64,000 bases of DNA from Pandoraea terrae (GCF_902459695.1 NZ_CABPRZ010000011.1:62001-126000), one strand, 5' to 3'. Shown: positions 25,143-35,892, counted from the first letter of the stretch. Notes: generated by a model from the sequence alone, not told the origin. A program made the numbers and translations.

Positions 25143-27434
25143 TCAGTACTGCAGTTTCAAACTGGCCGCGACGCTGCGGCCCGGGGCGGAATAGGCGTCC
25201 TTGATCGTGGAACTGTCGGCCAGGCCGCGTACGTCCGACCAGTTCCAGTACTTGCGGTCGAACACGTTGTAGACGCCCGCGTAGAGCGTGGCGTACTTGT
25301 TGATGTGATAGCCGCCCGTCAAATCCAGCACGACGGACGAAGGCGCTGCCCAGCACTTCACGTTTCGCGTGTTGCCCGATGAACACGTGTCGGTGACATC
25401 GTTTTGCGACTTGGCGGCCTGGAACAGCATGTCCGCTTGCGCGAACCAGGTCGTATTCGGCTCATAGCGCACCCCGACAACGGCAGAGAACGGGTTGATC
25501 GTGTTCAGCGGCTGCCCCGGCTTGCCTGTGTCAGTGGTCGTGCCGTCCGCGAGCGCGAACGCGGTGCGCAGCGTAATGCCGCCCAACAGGTTCCAGGCGG
25601 CGCGGCCCTCGAAGCCGTGGATATTGGCGCGCGAAAAGTTCACGAACTGGAAGATCAGCGGGTTCGCCGGCCTGCCGGTGCCGCCGATGACCTGCTGCGA
25701 AATGAAGTTGCGATAGCGGCCGGCGAATACTGCAGCGCTGTAGTTGACCGGACCCAGCGTGGTGGCCAGCCTGCCGCGCAGGCCAAGCTCGACCGTGTCG
25801 CTCGTTTCGGGCTTCAGGTTCGGATTGCCGATGCTCTTGTAACCGAAAATCGGGTTGGCGAAGCCGTTATTGACTTGATCCGGCGTCGGCGTACGGAAGC
25901 CGCGCGCATACTGGGCATACGGAATCAACGCGGGTGCGATTTCGTACATGACCGCCAACCGGGGCGACAGGGCGGAATCGTTCGACGACGTGGGTGTGCC
26001 GCGAAACAGCGGGTCGTTCGACTTCGGTGACAGGCGGTAGGCGTCATACCGCAGCCCCGGCGTGACGGACAGCGCGCCGTAGCGGATTTCATCCTGGAGG
26101 AAAGCGCCGAACAGGGTGTAGTCCGTATCTGGAAACGCCTTGTTCGGGAACGATTCGCCGGGGGGCGGGAAGATGCCGTCGCGCCAGTTCGTGGTGTGAC
26201 TGACGCTGGCGTCGGCACCGTACACCAGCTTGTGCGTGAGCGGCCCGGTGGCGAAGTTGCTCTCGGCTTGCACCGCACCGCCGACCACGCGCTCCTTGTA
26301 TTTGTTGTCACGCCAGCGATCTGCCGCGCGTCCCCGCTGCTCGAACGAGTATTGGTCGTTGGTCGCGTTCTGGAAATAGATCAACGCGTGAACGTCTTGT
26401 ATATACGCCTGACTGGCGTCGTCGAAATCGTAGTCGAGGCTGAGGCGGTTGCGTTCGAGCCGGTCGCTGCCGATGAGACTGATCGTGGTCGGCGGATTCA
26501 CGGCGGACAACACATTCGTGTCAGTGCGTCGGCGCACGGTTTCGGCGGTCAGCTTGAACGTGGAGGTCGGCGTGGCCTTGAACACGAGCTTGCCGAGCAC
26601 CGAGTCGCCGTTGGTGTTCTGCGGGTTGGCGGTCGTGCGCGCCATGCCGGCGGTGTCGTTCGAGCCCTTGCCGTCGAGCTCGTGACCGCGATTGCCGTCG
26701 ATGGTCAGCATGCCCTGGAAACGCTCGCCACCCCAGGCTGCCTGTGCAGTCGTGCCGAAGCTGCGGTCGGCCGAGTTGTAGTACGGGCGCAGCGAGAAGT
26801 AGGTTGGGCGGCCGAAGACGTCGAGCAGGTCCTGCGGGTCTTTTGTCAGGAAGTTGACGACGCCGGTCAGGCCATCACTGCCATACAGCGATGACGCGGG
26901 ACCGCGCAGGATTTCGATGCGCTTGAGCATGTCCATGCTGACGTAATCGCCGCGGCCGGCTTCGAGCGGGCCGAACGAAAATGCCGAGGGCATGCGGATG
27001 CCGTCTTCGACGAGCAGGATGCGGTTTCCTTCGAGACCGCGGATGTTGATGCTGGAGTTGCCGTCCTTGCCGCCGCCGCTTGCGGCGCTCGCAGGACGAT
27101 AAGGACCGCGCCGTACGGTGACGCCGGGCTCGTAGCGCAGGGCGTCCTTGATGTTCTGCGCCTGTTGTTCCTCGAGATCCTGGTCGGTGATGACGGAGAT
27201 CGATGCCGGCGTGCGCGATGCCTCGGTTGGCGTACGCGTGGCGGTCACCGTGACCTCCTTCAGATTGGCCTCCGGCACCTGCAGCGAGGCCAACGTGTGC
27301 GTGCGCGCTTCCGGTGCGCGTTCCATGGGCGGTGCGGCCGGCGTTTCCTGCGTGGCCGGTGCGGTCTGCGCATGGGCGGCCGGCCATCCGCCGAGGGCAA
27401 GCGCGGCGGCGAATGCAGCGCGAATGGGTGTCAA
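25143..27434 (-). CDS. hmuR: TonB-dependent haem/haemoglobin outer-membrane receptor
   Basis: A 22-strand receptor of about 760 residues. The plug domain is clear: VTVTATRTPTEASRTPASI (TonB-box-like start), the DLEEQQAQNIKDALRYEPGV segment, and GLEGNRILLVEDGIRMP. The last residues, SVAASLKLQY, end in an aromatic as required for assembly by Bam. The signal peptide (RAAFAAALALGGWPAAHAQ) lacks an in-frame ATG in front of it. The frame is open to a GTG at 27632, but a TTG at 27434 directly before the signal is chosen; the true start is uncertain. A Fur box lies upstream at about 27705. First gene of the hmu operon, 82 bp before hmuS. Confidence 0.9.
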   Translation of the reverse strand: MTPIRAAFAAALALGGWPAAHAQTAPATQETPAAPPMERAPEARTHTLASLQVPEANLKEVTVTATRTPTEASRTPASISVITDQDLEEQQAQNIKDALRYEPGVTVRRGPYRPASAASGGGKDGNSSINIRGLEGNRILLVEDGIRMPSAFSFGPLEAGRGDYVSMDMLKRIEILRGPASSLYGSDGLTGVVNFLTKDPQDLLDVFGRPTYFSLRPYYNSADRSFGTTAQAAWGGERFQGMLTIDGNRGHELDGKGSNDTAGMARTTANPQNTNGDSVLGKLVFKATPTSTFKLTAETVRRRTDTNVLSAVNPPTTISLIGSDRLERNRLSLDYDFDDASQAYIQDVHALIYFQNATNDQYSFEQRGRAADRWRDNKYKERVVGGAVQAESNFATGPLTHKLVYGADASVSHTTNWRDGIFPPPGESFPNKAFPDTDYTLFGAFLQDEIRYGALSVTPGLRYDAYRLSPKSNDPLFRGTPTSSNDSALSPRLAVMYEIAPALIPYAQYARGFRTPTPDQVNNGFANPIFGYKSIGNPNLKPETSDTVELGLRGRLATTLGPVNYSAAVFAGRYRNFISQQVIGGTGRPANPLIFQFVNFSRANIHGFEGRAAWNLLGGITLRTAFALADGTTTDTGKPGQPLNTINPFSAVVGVRYEPNTTWFAQADMLFQAAKSQNDVTDTCSSGNTRNVKCWAAPSSVVLDLTGGYHINKYATLYAGVYNVFDRKYWNWSDVRGLADSSTIKDAYSAPGRSVAASLKLQY

Positions 27435-27702
27435 GGCCGGCAGGCGGCGCGGCGACGATTGATGGGCATCACAACGGCGCGGCGTGTGACGAACTGGTTG
27501 GGCCGGCGGCCCGTTCAATGCATGTTGACGGCCCCCGCCGTCGTGCGACTGATTCACTTCTGGCTCCCAGAGCAAATACCCCGTTGCTGGCTGGCAGCGC
27601 TGAAGGCAATCGCGAAGGAAGCCGTAGGTCACGGCAAAGGCGAGTGGGCGCGGCTGGCGAAAATGTCACGCCACCCCGGCAACTCAGTGCGAATGATGGC
27701 GA

Positions 27703-27724
27703 TTAATGAGAATCATTCGCATTG
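27703..27724 (-). promoter_or_regulatory. Fur box upstream of hmuR
   Basis: AATGAGAATCATTCGCATT at 27705-27723 is a close match to the 19-bp Fur consensus GATAATGATAATCATTATC and its common AATGAGAATnATT form. Position upstream of the haem receptor implies iron repression of the whole hmuRSTUV operon. It is also close to the start region of neither other gene, so it serves hmuR. Confidence 0.85.
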
Positions 27725-27766
27725 TAGCGGTGTGTTTCGGAAGGTCAATAGGCGAAGACTTGAAAG

Positions 27767-28228
27767 TTACACCGGCAAACTCGTATCGAACTTGATCTCG
27801 CGCAGCACGACGCTGGTTTTCACGTTGGCAACCGCAGGCAGGCGGAAGATGTGTTGGTGGAGGAATGCGTCATACGCCTTGATGTCCGGCGCCACGATCT
27901 TGAGAATGTAGTCCGCCTCGCCTGTTGTGCTGTAGCACTCGGTGACTTCCGGGCAGGTGCGGATCTCGCGCTCGAACGCTTCCGTGCCGCCTTCCGTGTG
28001 GCGCGTGAGCTGTACATGCGCCAGCGCGCACACGTGCAGCCCCAGCTTTTCCCGGTCCAGCAGCACGGTATAGCGCTGGATCACGCCGCTTTGCTCCATC
28101 TCCTTGATGCGCCGCCAACACGGCGTCGCCGACAAGCCGACGTTTTCAGACAATTCCTGCGCCGAACGGCGGGAATCGAGCTGAAGCAGACGCAGAATCT
28201 GCCGTGCAAAATTATCGAGGGCATTCAT
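27767..28228 (-). CDS. Lrp/AsnC-family regulator divergent from indolepyruvate oxidoreductase
   Basis: A 153-residue Lrp-type protein. The helix-turn-helix is at about residues 5-55 (RQILRLLQLDSRRSAQELSE, then LSATPCWRRIKEMEQSGVI), and the ligand domain contains CYSTTGEADYILKI. ATG 28228 is preferred to the TTG at 28243. It lies back to back with the oxidoreductase gene across a 200-bp AT-rich gap, so it probably controls that gene in response to an amino acid. Its 3' end is near the hmuR promoter region. Confidence 0.88.
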   Translation of the reverse strand: MNALDNFARQILRLLQLDSRRSAQELSENVGLSATPCWRRIKEMEQSGVIQRYTVLLDREKLGLHVCALAHVQLTRHTEGGTEAFEREIRTCPEVTECYSTTGEADYILKIVAPDIKAYDAFLHQHIFRLPAVANVKTSVVLREIKFDTSLPV

Positions 28229-28428
28229 TTCGAAAATCGCCAATATGGAAAATGTTCATTTCTTATTGTGCGTCAAATGGAGTGAAATAGTAAAAATCTT
28301 TCTCACCTGCGCCCATACACTTCTGGAATGAGAAAGCCGGACCGGCGCGCCCCCGCGTGCCCGTTCCGCCACCAGAACACCCCAAGACGCGGCCCGTCCG
28401 ATGGCCGCCGGGACGAGGAGATTTCCGC

Positions 28429-31400
28429 ATGAACGCCCCCCTGCGCGCCGCATCGGCCGATGTAACCCCTTCGGCCGCCACCCCGGCCGCTTCGCTCGCC
28501 CATCCCGACTACAAGTTGTCTGATGCCTTGACCGCCACCGACGGGCAGATCTTCCTGACCGGCACGCAGGCGCTCGTGCGCATCCTGCTCATGCAGCGCG
28601 CGCTCGACAAGCAACGCGGCCTCAATACCGCCGGTTTCGTTTCCGGCTATCGCGGCTCGCCGCTGGGCGGTGTCGATCAGCAGCTCTGGAAGGCCGGCAA
28701 GCTCCTCGACGCCGCTCCGGTCAAGTTCCTGCCGGCCATCAACGAAGAACTTGGCGGCACCGCCGTGATGGGCACGCAGCGTGTCGAGGCGGACGCCGAC
28801 AAGACCGTCGATGGCGTGTTCGGCATGTGGTACGGCAAGGGCCCCGGCGTCGATCGCGCGGGGGATGCGCTCAAGCATGGCAACGCCTACGGCGCCTCGC
28901 GCCACGGGGGCGTCGTCGTCGTCGCGGGCGATGACCATGGCTGCGTCTCGTCGTCCATGCCCCATCAGAGCGATTTCACGATGATGTCGTGGAGCATGCC
29001 GGTGCTTAATCCGGCCGACATCGCGGAGCTCGTTGAATTCGGTCTGTACGGGTATGCCCTGTCGCGTTTCTCCGGCGCATGGGCCGGTCTCAAGGCGATT
29101 TCGGAGACGGTCGAATCGCGCGGCACCGTCGATCTCGATCGCATCAAGACGGACTGGGCTGAACCGCTCGACTTCCAGGTACCGGCCGATGGCCTGCACA
29201 ACCGCTGGCCCGATCTGCCGAGCCTCGCGCTGGAGTCGCGCCTGGCCGCCAAGCTCGACGCCGTGCGCGCGTTCGCCCGCGTGAACAGCGTCGACAAATG
29301 GATCGCGCCGACCCCCGACGCCGACATCGGCATCATCACCTGCGGCAAGGCCCATCTCGACCTGATGGAATCGCTGCGCCGCCTGGGCCTGAGCATCGAC
29401 GATCTCGCCGCGGCCGGTGTGCGCATCTACAAGGTTGGCCTGTCCTTCCCGCTAGAAATGTCGCGCATCGACACCTTCGTGCGCGGGCTCAGGGAAGTGC
29501 TCGTCATCGAAGAAAAGGGCCCGGTCGTTGAGCAACAACTCAAGCAGTACCTGTACAACCGTGAAGACAGCCCGCGTCCGCGCATCCTCGGCAAGACCGA
29601 CAAGGAAGGCCGCGCGCTGCTCTCGTCCCTCGGCGAGTTGCGCCCGTCGCGCGTGCTGCCCGTTTTTGCCCAATGGCTCGCGACGCATCGCCCGGCGCTG
29701 AACCGCTGCGACCGCGTGGTCGATCTGGTTGCGCACGAGATCCTCTCGAACGAAGCCGACGGCGTGCGCCGCGTGCCGTACTTCTGCTCGGGCTGCCCGC
29801 ACAATACGTCGACGAAAGTGCCGGAAGGCTCGATCGCACAAGCCGGCATCGGCTGCCACTTCATGGCGTCATGGATGGAACGCGACACCACCGGCCTGAT
29901 CCAGATGGGCGGCGAAGGTGTCGACTGGGCAGCGCACTATCACTTCACCAAGCGCCCGCACGTCTTCCAGAACCTCGGCGACGGCACCTATTTCCACTCG
30001 GGCATTCTCGCGATCCGTCAGGCCGTGGCTTCGAAGGCCAACATCACTTACAAGATCCTTTACAACGATGCCGTCGCCATGACCGGGGGGCAACCCGTCG
30101 ACGGCAGCATCTCGGTGCCGCAGATCGCGCGTCAGGTCGAAGCGGAAGGCATTGCAAAGCTGGTGGTCGTCAGCGACGAACCCGAGAAGTACCTGGGCCA
30201 CGAAGGCGAGTTCCCGAGGGGCACGACGTTCCACCACCGCAGCGAACTCGATGCCGTGCAGCGCGAGTTGCGCGAGATTCCGGGCGCCACGGTCCTGATC
30301 TACGATCAGACCTGCGCCGCGGAGAAACGCCGCCGCCGCAAAAAGAACGAATTCCCGAATCCTGACCGCCGTCTGTTCATCAATGAAGCCGTCTGCGAAG
30401 GCTGCGGCGATTGCGGCGTGGCGTCGAACTGCCTGTCCGTCGAACCGGTGGAAACACCGCTCGGCCGCAAGCGTCATATCGATCAATCGTCGTGCAACAA
30501 GGACTTCTCCTGCGTGAACGGCTTTTGCCCGAGTTTCGTTTCGGTCAAGGGCGCGCAGCTGAAGAAGGCCGTCGGCGTGGCGTTCGACATGGCGGCGCTC
30601 GACGCGCGTGTCAAGGCGCTGCCGTTGCCTGCCGCGCGCATGGACGACGCACCGTTCGACATCATGGTGACGGGCGTGGGCGGCACGGGCGTTGTCACGA
30701 TCGGCGCGCTGATCACGATGGCCGCGCACCTTGAAGGCAAGAGCGCCTCCGTGCTCGATTTCATGGGCTTTGCGCAGAAGGGCGGGGCGGTGCTGTCGTT
30801 CGTGCGCTTTGCGAGCCGTCCGGAACTGCTCAACCAGGTCCGCATCGACACGCAACAAGCCGACGTGCTGCTCGCTTGCGACATGGTGGTCGGCGCGTCC
30901 GCCGACGCCTTGCAAACGGTACGCCGCGACCGCACGCGCGTGGTCGTCAACACGCACGCGATCCCGAATGCGACGTTCGTGCAGAATCCGGATGCGCAAC
31001 TGCATGCCGATGCACTCCTGGCGAAGATGCGTCACGCCGCCGGCAATGAAAAGCTCGACGCCTGCGACGCCCAGGCACTCGCGCAACGCTTCCTGGGCGA
31101 CACGATGGGCGCGAACATCGTGATGCTCGGCTTCGCGTGGCAGCTTGGCCTCGTGCCGGTGTCGCTGCCCGCCCTGCAACGCGCGATCGAACTCAATAAC
31201 GTGGCCGTGCCGATGAACCAGCTGGCGCTGGCGATCGGGCGCCTGGCGGCGGGCGATTCTGCCGCCTTGTCTGCTGCCACGGCTGCCGGACACGCCGACA
31301 TTGACGAGACGCTCGAATCGATCGTCGCGCATCGCAGCGCGTTGCTCACGCAGTACCAGAGCGCCGCGTATTCCGAAAGCTATCGCGCATTCGTGCAGAA

Positions 31401-32043
31401 GGTCGCCGATGCAGAAACCCGCGTGGCCGGCGCGCCGGGCAAGCTGTCGATTGCCGTCGCCAAGCAGTTTGCGCGCCTGATGGCCTACAAGGACGAATAC
31501 GAAGTCGCTCGCCTGTACAGCGATGCGGCGTTTACCGAATCGCTCGGCAAGGAATTCGACGGAAAGGCCGGACGCGATTTCCGCATCGAGTTCCATATGG
31601 CCCCGCCGCTGATCGCCAAGGGTAAGGATGGCGGCGTGCCGAAGAAGGTCACGATCGGCCCGTGGCTGTGGCCGGTGCTGCGCGGCATGGCGAAGCTGCG
31701 CGGCTTGCGTGGCGGTGCGCTCGATATCTTCGGTTATTCGCTGGAACGCAAGATGGAACGCCAGCTCGTGCGCGACTACGAGACGACCGTCACGCGTGCG
31801 CTGGAAGGCCTCTCGGCCGACACGCTCGCCGACGTCACGGCGCTGGCCGAAGCATCGGCCAAGATTCGCGGCTACGGTCATGTGAAGCTGTCGAATCTGG
31901 CCATGGTCAAGCGCATGGAGGCGGGCATAGCCAAGCGTCTGGGCATCACGCCGGCCACCGGCGACGCCGTGGCGCAAGCCCTGGCGCACGCACAGCACGC
32001 CGGCAAGACGTTGAAGGGCATTCCGGTGGTGACGTCGCGGTAA
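28429..32043 (+). CDS. fused indolepyruvate ferredoxin oxidoreductase (IorA-IorB type)
   Basis: A 1204-residue enzyme that oxidatively decarboxylates aryl-pyruvates (from Trp, Phe, Tyr transamination) to acyl-CoA with ferredoxin-like electron transfer. The alpha-like part binds thiamine diphosphate and includes CSGCPHN with Cys453 and Cys456, and GIGCHFM. An iron-sulfur segment [13 protein letters not shown] begins at Cys656 and is followed by [14 protein letters not shown]. The gamma-like part starts near residue 745 with [11 protein letters not shown] and includes [16 protein letters not shown]. Archaeal enzymes split these parts over two subunits; the single-chain fusion is typical of proteobacteria. 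Start at ATG 28429 after GAGGAG. Divergent Lrp gene upstream; terminator at 32106. Confidence 0.93.
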   Translation: MNAPLRAASADVTPSAATPAASLAHPDYKLSDALTATDGQIFLTGTQALVRILLMQRALDKQRGLNTAGFVSGYRGSPLGGVDQQLWKAGKLLDAAPVKFLPAINEELGGTAVMGTQRVEADADKTVDGVFGMWYGKGPGVDRAGDALKHGNAYGASRHGGVVVVAGDDHGCVSSSMPHQSDFTMMSWSMPVLNPADIAELVEFGLYGYALSRFSGAWAGLKAISETVESRGTVDLDRIKTDWAEPLDFQVPADGLHNRWPDLPSLALESRLAAKLDAVRAFARVNSVDKWIAPTPDADIGIITCGKAHLDLMESLRRLGLSIDDLAAAGVRIYKVGLSFPLEMSRIDTFVRGLREVLVIEEKGPVVEQQLKQYLYNREDSPRPRILGKTDKEGRALLSSLGELRPSRVLPVFAQWLATHRPALNRCDRVVDLVAHEILSNEADGVRRVPYFCSGCPHNTSTKVPEGSIAQAGIGCHFMASWMERDTTGLIQMGGEGVDWAAHYHFTKRPHVFQNLGDGTYFHSGILAIRQAVASKANITYKILYNDAVAMTGGQPVDGSISVPQIARQVEAEGIAKLVVVSDEPEKYLGHEGEFPRGTTFHHRSELDAVQRELREIPGATVLIYDQTCAAEKRRRRKKNEFPNPDRRLFINEAVCEGCGDCGVASNCLSVEPVETPLGRKRHIDQSSCNKDFSCVNGFCPSFVSVKGAQLKKAVGVAFDMAALDARVKALPLPAARMDDAPFDIMVTGVGGTGVVTIGALITMAAHLEGKSASVLDFMGFAQKGGAVLSFVRFASRPELLNQVRIDTQQADVLLACDMVVGASADALQTVRRDRTRVVVNTHAIPNATFVQNPDAQLHADALLAKMRHAAGNEKLDACDAQALAQRFLGDTMGANIVMLGFAWQLGLVPVSLPALQRAIELNNVAVPMNQLALAIGRLAAGDSAALSAATAAGHADIDETLESIVAHRSALLTQYQSAAYSESYRAFVQKVADAETRVAGAPGKLSIAVAKQFARLMAYKDEYEVARLYSDAAFTESLGKEFDGKAGRDFRIEFHMAPPLIAKGKDGGVPKKVTIGPWLWPVLRGMAKLRGLRGGALDIFGYSLERKMERQLVRDYETTVTRALEGLSADTLADVTALAEASAKIRGYGHVKLSNLAMVKRMEAGIAKRLGITPATGDAVAQALAHAQHAGKTLKGIPVVTSR

Positions 32044-32105
32044 GGCCGTCCAGGCGGCGTCAAGGGGCGCTGCAGGCCTCGTCGGGCACGCCGGCCGTCA
32101 CAACG

Positions 32106-32139
32106 AGCCGCTCCAGGCGTTCGCGCCTGAGCGGCTTTT
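32106..32139 (+). terminator. rho-independent terminator after the oxidoreductase gene
   Basis: Stem AGCCGCTC-c-AGGCG / CGCCT-GAGCGGCT with one bulged C at 32114 and a TTCG loop, followed by TTTTC. It lies 62 bp after the stop codon and separates the gene from trpS. Confidence 0.8.
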
Positions 32140-32302
32140 CTTTGGCCGGACGGTGGGCGCGGACGGCCATTTTCAGACGAACCCCCATCGATCGCGCTAC
32201 CATTCGGGGGTTACTGCGGCCGGCCGCCCGCCCGAAGGACTCGGGAACGGGATGGAATCCGGCCGCAAGCATGTCGATTCAAGCCTGATTACGGAGAGGA
32301 AA

Positions 32303-33331
32303 ATGAGTGTTTCGAAGGCGCCTGCCCGCAAGGTGATCCTCACGGGCGACCGCCCGACGGGCCCGTTGCACCTGGGCCACTATGTGGGCAGTCTCAAGAA
32401 CCGCGTGGCGCATCAGCACGAGTACCAGCAAACGATCCTGGTGGCCGACGCGCAGGCGCTCACCGACAACACCGACGATCGCGGCAAGGTCCATCGCAAC
32501 GTCTCGGAAGTCGCGCTCGACTATCTGGCCGTCGGCATCGATCCGGATGTCACGACGATCTGTGTGCAGACGTGGCTGCCGGAGCTGACCGAACTCACGT
32601 TCTATTACCTGAACCTCGTGACGGTCGCGCGGCTGGAGCGCAATCCGACGGTCAAGGAAGAGATTCGCCTGCGCAACTTCGAGCGCGACATCCCTGCCGG
32701 TTTCCTGACGTACCCCGTCAGCCAGGCGGCGGACATCACCGCGTTTCGCGCCAACCTCGTGCCGGTCGGCGACGACCAGTTGCCGATGATCGAACAGACG
32801 AACGAAATCGTGCGCCGCCTGAATCGCCTGGCCGATCGCGAAATCCTCGTCGAGGCCCATGCGCTAGTGCCGCCGATCGGCCGTCTGCCGGGCATCGACG
32901 GCCGCGCCAAGATGAGCAAGTCGCTCGGCAACGCCATCAATCTGTGTGCCACGCCGGATGAGATCCGCGCCGCCGTCAAGAAGTGCTACACCGATCCGCT
33001 GCATTTGCGCGTGGACGATCCCGGCCATCTGGAAGGCAACGTCGCCTTCGCCTATCTCGACGCGTTCGACGAAGACAGGGCGGGCTTGCAGGAGATGAAG
33101 GACCACTATGTGCGCGGCGGTCTCGCCGACTCGAAGGTCAAGGCGCGCCTGGAAGAGCGTTTGCAGGAACTGCTGCGCCCGATGCGCGAGCGCCGCGAAC
33201 AGTACGCCGCGAACCCGGATTTCGTATGGGACATGCTGCGTGCAGGCACGGAGCGTGCGCGCGAGACCGTTGCGAAAACGCTCGATGACGTGCGCTCGGT
33301 GTTCGTCACGCCGGGGTGGGGCGGCCGATAA
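32303..33331 (+). CDS. trpS: tryptophan--tRNA ligase
   Basis: A 342-residue class Ic synthetase that charges tRNA-Trp. The HIGH motif appears as PLHLGHYVG near residues 21-29 and the KMSKS loop as KMSKS at 203-207. GDRPTG precedes the HIGH signature. Length is normal for the bacterial enzyme. ATG 32303 follows GGAGAGGA, so the longer open frame upstream is not used. It differs from the longer, about 400-residue TrpS that I associate with betaproteobacteria, so it may be a second copy; this is from memory and unverified. Confidence 0.93.
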   Translation: MSVSKAPARKVILTGDRPTGPLHLGHYVGSLKNRVAHQHEYQQTILVADAQALTDNTDDRGKVHRNVSEVALDYLAVGIDPDVTTICVQTWLPELTELTFYYLNLVTVARLERNPTVKEEIRLRNFERDIPAGFLTYPVSQAADITAFRANLVPVGDDQLPMIEQTNEIVRRLNRLADREILVEAHALVPPIGRLPGIDGRAKMSKSLGNAINLCATPDEIRAAVKKCYTDPLHLRVDDPGHLEGNVAFAYLDAFDEDRAGLQEMKDHYVRGGLADSKVKARLEERLQELLRPMRERREQYAANPDFVWDMLRAGTERARETVAKTLDDVRSVFVTPGWGGR

Positions 33332-33479
33332 GCGGTGTTGGGCGGCGTCGAGGCAGACGCTAAGGGAAATGGCCCAAATTTCCGGAATCGGGAAACTACG
33401 CAGCACGACAAGTGGCCTATGCGTGTGTCCGATGGCGCGTCGCCATCGGGCCCCCGTGCTTTCTTGTCTGGAACCTCCG

Positions 33480-33938
33480 ATGAAACTACTGTTGTCCGCA
33501 GTGCTTGGCCTGACCGCTGCCGCCCCCGCGTTTGCGCAATACGAGACGTGCCGTCAAATTGAAGAGAAGCAAGCCGAAGCGCTCTTCGACCGCTGGAACG
33601 ACTCGCTCAAGACTGGCGACCCGGAACGCGTCGTGGCGAACTACGCGCATCAATCGATGTTGCTTCCCACGTTGTCAAATGCGCCGCGCCTCACGCCGGA
33701 GAGCAAGGCCGACTACTTCAAGCACTTCCTGGCGAAAAAGCCCGTGGGCACGATCGATATGCGCTCGATCCTCATCGGCTGCAACACCGTCCTCGATACC
33801 GGTCTCTATACCTTCAAGTTTGACGATGGCGCCAAAGTGGCGGCGCGCTATACCTTCACGTACCAGTGGGAACCGAGTGTCGGAAAATGGCTGATTACCA
33901 GCCATCATTCGTCGGCGCAGCCGGAATCATCCGACTGA
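33480..33938 (+). CDS. exported SnoaL-like (NTF2-fold) protein
   Basis: A 152-residue protein with a clear Sec signal peptide (MKLLLSAVLGLTAAAPAFA, cleavage before QYETC). The mature part fits the SnoaL/calmodulin-kinase-association fold: LFDRWNDSLKTGDPERVVANY near 36-56 with a following strand, then paired strands ARYTFTYQW and WLITSHHSS at the end. Two cysteines (24 and about 105) could form a disulphide in the periplasm. Such domains bind small ligands or are enzymes, and function cannot be assigned here. The reading frame extends upstream into trpS, but the ATG at 33480 gives the signal peptide. Confidence 0.8.
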   Translation: MKLLLSAVLGLTAAAPAFAQYETCRQIEEKQAEALFDRWNDSLKTGDPERVVANYAHQSMLLPTLSNAPRLTPESKADYFKHFLAKKPVGTIDMRSILIGCNTVLDTGLYTFKFDDGAKVAARYTFTYQWEPSVGKWLITSHHSSAQPESSD

Positions 33939-33954
33939 CGCCGTGGTTCGCGGA

Positions 33955-33995
33955 GGCACAACGCCGGGAACCGGTGACGGTCGCGGCGTTGTGCC
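33955..33995. repeat. perfect 12-bp inverted repeat, hairpin between convergent genes
   Basis: GGCACAACGCCG at 33955-33966 pairs exactly with CGGCGTTGTGCC at 33984-33995 around a 17-base loop. It lies between the end of the SnoaL-like gene and the end of the decayed amidohydrolase. No T run flanks either side, so it is not a standard terminator, but it may stabilise or end transcripts. Confidence 0.5.
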
Positions 33996-34004
33996 ATGAG
34001 GCGG

Positions 34005-34622
34005 TTACTGCGGGGCCTTGGCGATCTGGCAGTCCTTGAAGACCCATACGATGTTTTCCCCCTGGCCGGTCAGCACGCCGATCGATTCCAGAGGGTTGCC
34101 GTCGACGACCAAAACGTCGGCGAGCGCACCCGCACGAATCACGCCGAGATCGCCGGCGCGATTCAGTAGGCAGGCCCAGCGATGCGCCGTCCTTGGCCAG
34201 CGCGTCGTACGTCACCAGTGTCGGCACCACATACGCCCCTGTCTCTGCCATCAGCTTCGCCGTCTCGGCATCGCAGAGATTGCCGTGCTCGATGGTCCGC
34301 ACGCCGCAACGCACCGCGCGCGATCGCCCGCGGCGTGTAAGCGTGGGCCATCACATACGTGTTGACGGCCTCCGCTTCGGCCACGGCCACGCGGATTTCA
34401 TCTTCGGAGTACTGCGTATTGGCGATCGGATCGACCGGCGAGGTCACGCCGCCAGATGCCATCAGCTTGATCTGCGTCGCCCCCTTCTTGATCTCTTCAC
34501 GCATGGCGAGGCGCATATTGTCGACGCCGTCGACCACGCGGCCGATCGCGCCGGCACGGAACGCGCACGAACACGGCTCGAGAATGTCGCTGCGCGGACG
34601 GAAATCGGTGGGCCACCACAGG
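34005..34622 (-). pseudogene. amidohydrolase remnant (imidazolonepropionase-like family)
   Basis: Pieces of one metal-dependent amidohydrolase run right to left in different frames. First comes DFRPRSDILEPC and VVDGVDNMRLAMREEIKKGA, then IKLMASGGVTSP and YVMAHAYTPRAIAR. A one-base shift near 34318 leads to RCGVRTIEHGNLCDAETA and GAYVVPTLVTYDALAKDG. After GLP a large internal part is missing and the frame changes again near 34165 to LNRAGDLGVIRAGALADVLV, the normal C-terminus, ending at TAA 34005-34007. The N-terminal half, including the HxH metal motif, is gone where the TnpB element begins. The gene is clearly dead. Confidence 0.85.
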
Positions 34623-34644
34623 ATGATGCAAGTATGATTGAGGC

Positions 34645-35892
34645 ATGCAGCGTCTTCAAGCTTTCAAATACGCACTGATGCCGAGCGGCGAACAGCAGCG
34701 CCAGATGCGCCGCTTTGCCGGGGCGTGCCGTTTCGTGTTCAACCGGGCGTTGGCGCTGCAAAAGGAGCGCTACGAGCGAGACGAGAAGAAGCTCGGCTAT
34801 GCCGGGTTGTGCAAACGGCTCACCGAGTGGCGCAACAGCGCGGACACGGCATGGCTGGCCGATGCGCCGGCCCATCCGTTGCAACAAACGCTCAAGGACT
34901 TGGAGCGGGCCTACAGCAACTTCTTCGCCAAGCGGGCCGACTTCCCGCGCTTCAAGAAGAAGGGCCGGAGCGATAGCTTCCGCTACCCAGACCCCAAGCA
35001 AATCAAGCTCGATCAGGCCAACAGCCGTCTCTTTCTGCCCAAGCTCGGCTGGCTGCGCTTGCGGCAAAGCCGGGATGTGCTGGGGACGGTGAAGAACGTC
35101 ACCGTCAACCAGTCCTGCGGCGTGTGGTCCGTGTCTATCCAGACCGAGCGGGACGTCGAGCAGCCCGTCTCGCAAGGCGGGGCGGTCGGCATCGACATGG
35201 GAATCGTCCGATTCGCCACGCTCTCGGACGGCACGTTCTACGCCCCGCTCAACTGCTTTAAGCGGCACGAGACTGCCTTGCGCCGTGCGCAGCGGGCGAT
35301 GAGCCGCAAGACCAAGTTCAGCAACAACTGGAAGAAGGCGAAAGCACGCGTCCAGCGACTTCACGCCCGAATCGGCCACGTCCGCCGCGATTACCTGCAC
35401 AAGACCTCCACCGCGATCAGCCAAAACCACGCGCTCGTGTTCGTTGAGGATTTGCAGGTACGCAACCTGTCCAGGTCGGCGGCAGGCACAACAGAGGTAC
35501 CGGGCAGCGACGTTCGCGCCAAGTCCGGCCTGAACAAGTCCATCCTCGATCAGGGCTGGTTCGAGTTCCGTCGCCAACTGGATTACAAGCTCCAGTGGCG
35601 AGGCGGGCATCTCGTTGCCGTACCGCCGCAGAACACAAGCCGCACCTGCCTGTGCTGCGGCCATGTGTCGGCGGCCAACCGGCAGACGCAAGCCAGGTTC
35701 GCGTGTGTGGTGTGCGGTTTCGAGGACAACGCCGATCTGGTCGGCGCGATCAATGTGTTAAGGGCGGGACACGCCCGGTTAGCCTGTGTCCCCCAAGGGG
35801 ATTTCCTTCGGGGCAAAGTGAGCGGTGCGGTAATGCCGCCAGCAGCAGGAACCCAGCGAAGCGACTCAAGTGTGGCTCAAGGCCGCGCTTGA
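34645..35892 (+). CDS. tnpB: TnpB, RNA-guided nuclease/transposon-associated protein
   Basis: A 415-residue TnpB (OrfB), ancestor-type of Cas12. The N-terminal helix-turn-helix-like region includes FKYALMPSGEQQ and FVFNRALALQKERY. The split RuvC nuclease looks intact: Asp184 in VGIDMGIV, Glu268 in VFVEDLQVRNL, Asp364 in DNADLVGAIN. The zinc ribbon has CLCC (335-338) and CVVC (354-357). TnpB proteins cut DNA next to a short TAM under guidance of an RNA made from the element's right end. ATG 34645 lies about 20 bp inside the left end. Codon use is like the host's, so acquisition need not be recent. Confidence 0.93.
   Translation: MQRLQAFKYALMPSGEQQRQMRRFAGACRFVFNRALALQKERYERDEKKLGYAGLCKRLTEWRNSADTAWLADAPAHPLQQTLKDLERAYSNFFAKRADFPRFKKKGRSDSFRYPDPKQIKLDQANSRLFLPKLGWLRLRQSRDVLGTVKNVTVNQSCGVWSVSIQTERDVEQPVSQGGAVGIDMGIVRFATLSDGTFYAPLNCFKRHETALRRAQRAMSRKTKFSNNWKKAKARVQRLHARIGHVRRDYLHKTSTAISQNHALVFVEDLQVRNLSRSAAGTTEVPGSDVRAKSGLNKSILDQGWFEFRRQLDYKLQWRGGHLVAVPPQNTSRTCLCCGHVSAANRQTQARFACVVCGFEDNADLVGAINVLRAGHARLACVPQGDFLRGKVSGAVMPPAAGTQRSDSSVAQGRA

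Noticed and set aside
27435-27700. A hemP/hmuP small gene before the haem receptor
   Set aside because: No frame shows the typical HemP SxxLxxG...Y.LR pattern; the frames are chance ORFs.
29869-31998. 709-codon minus-strand open frame opposite the indolepyruvate oxidoreductase
   Set aside because: No recognisable domain and fully within a conserved plus-strand gene.
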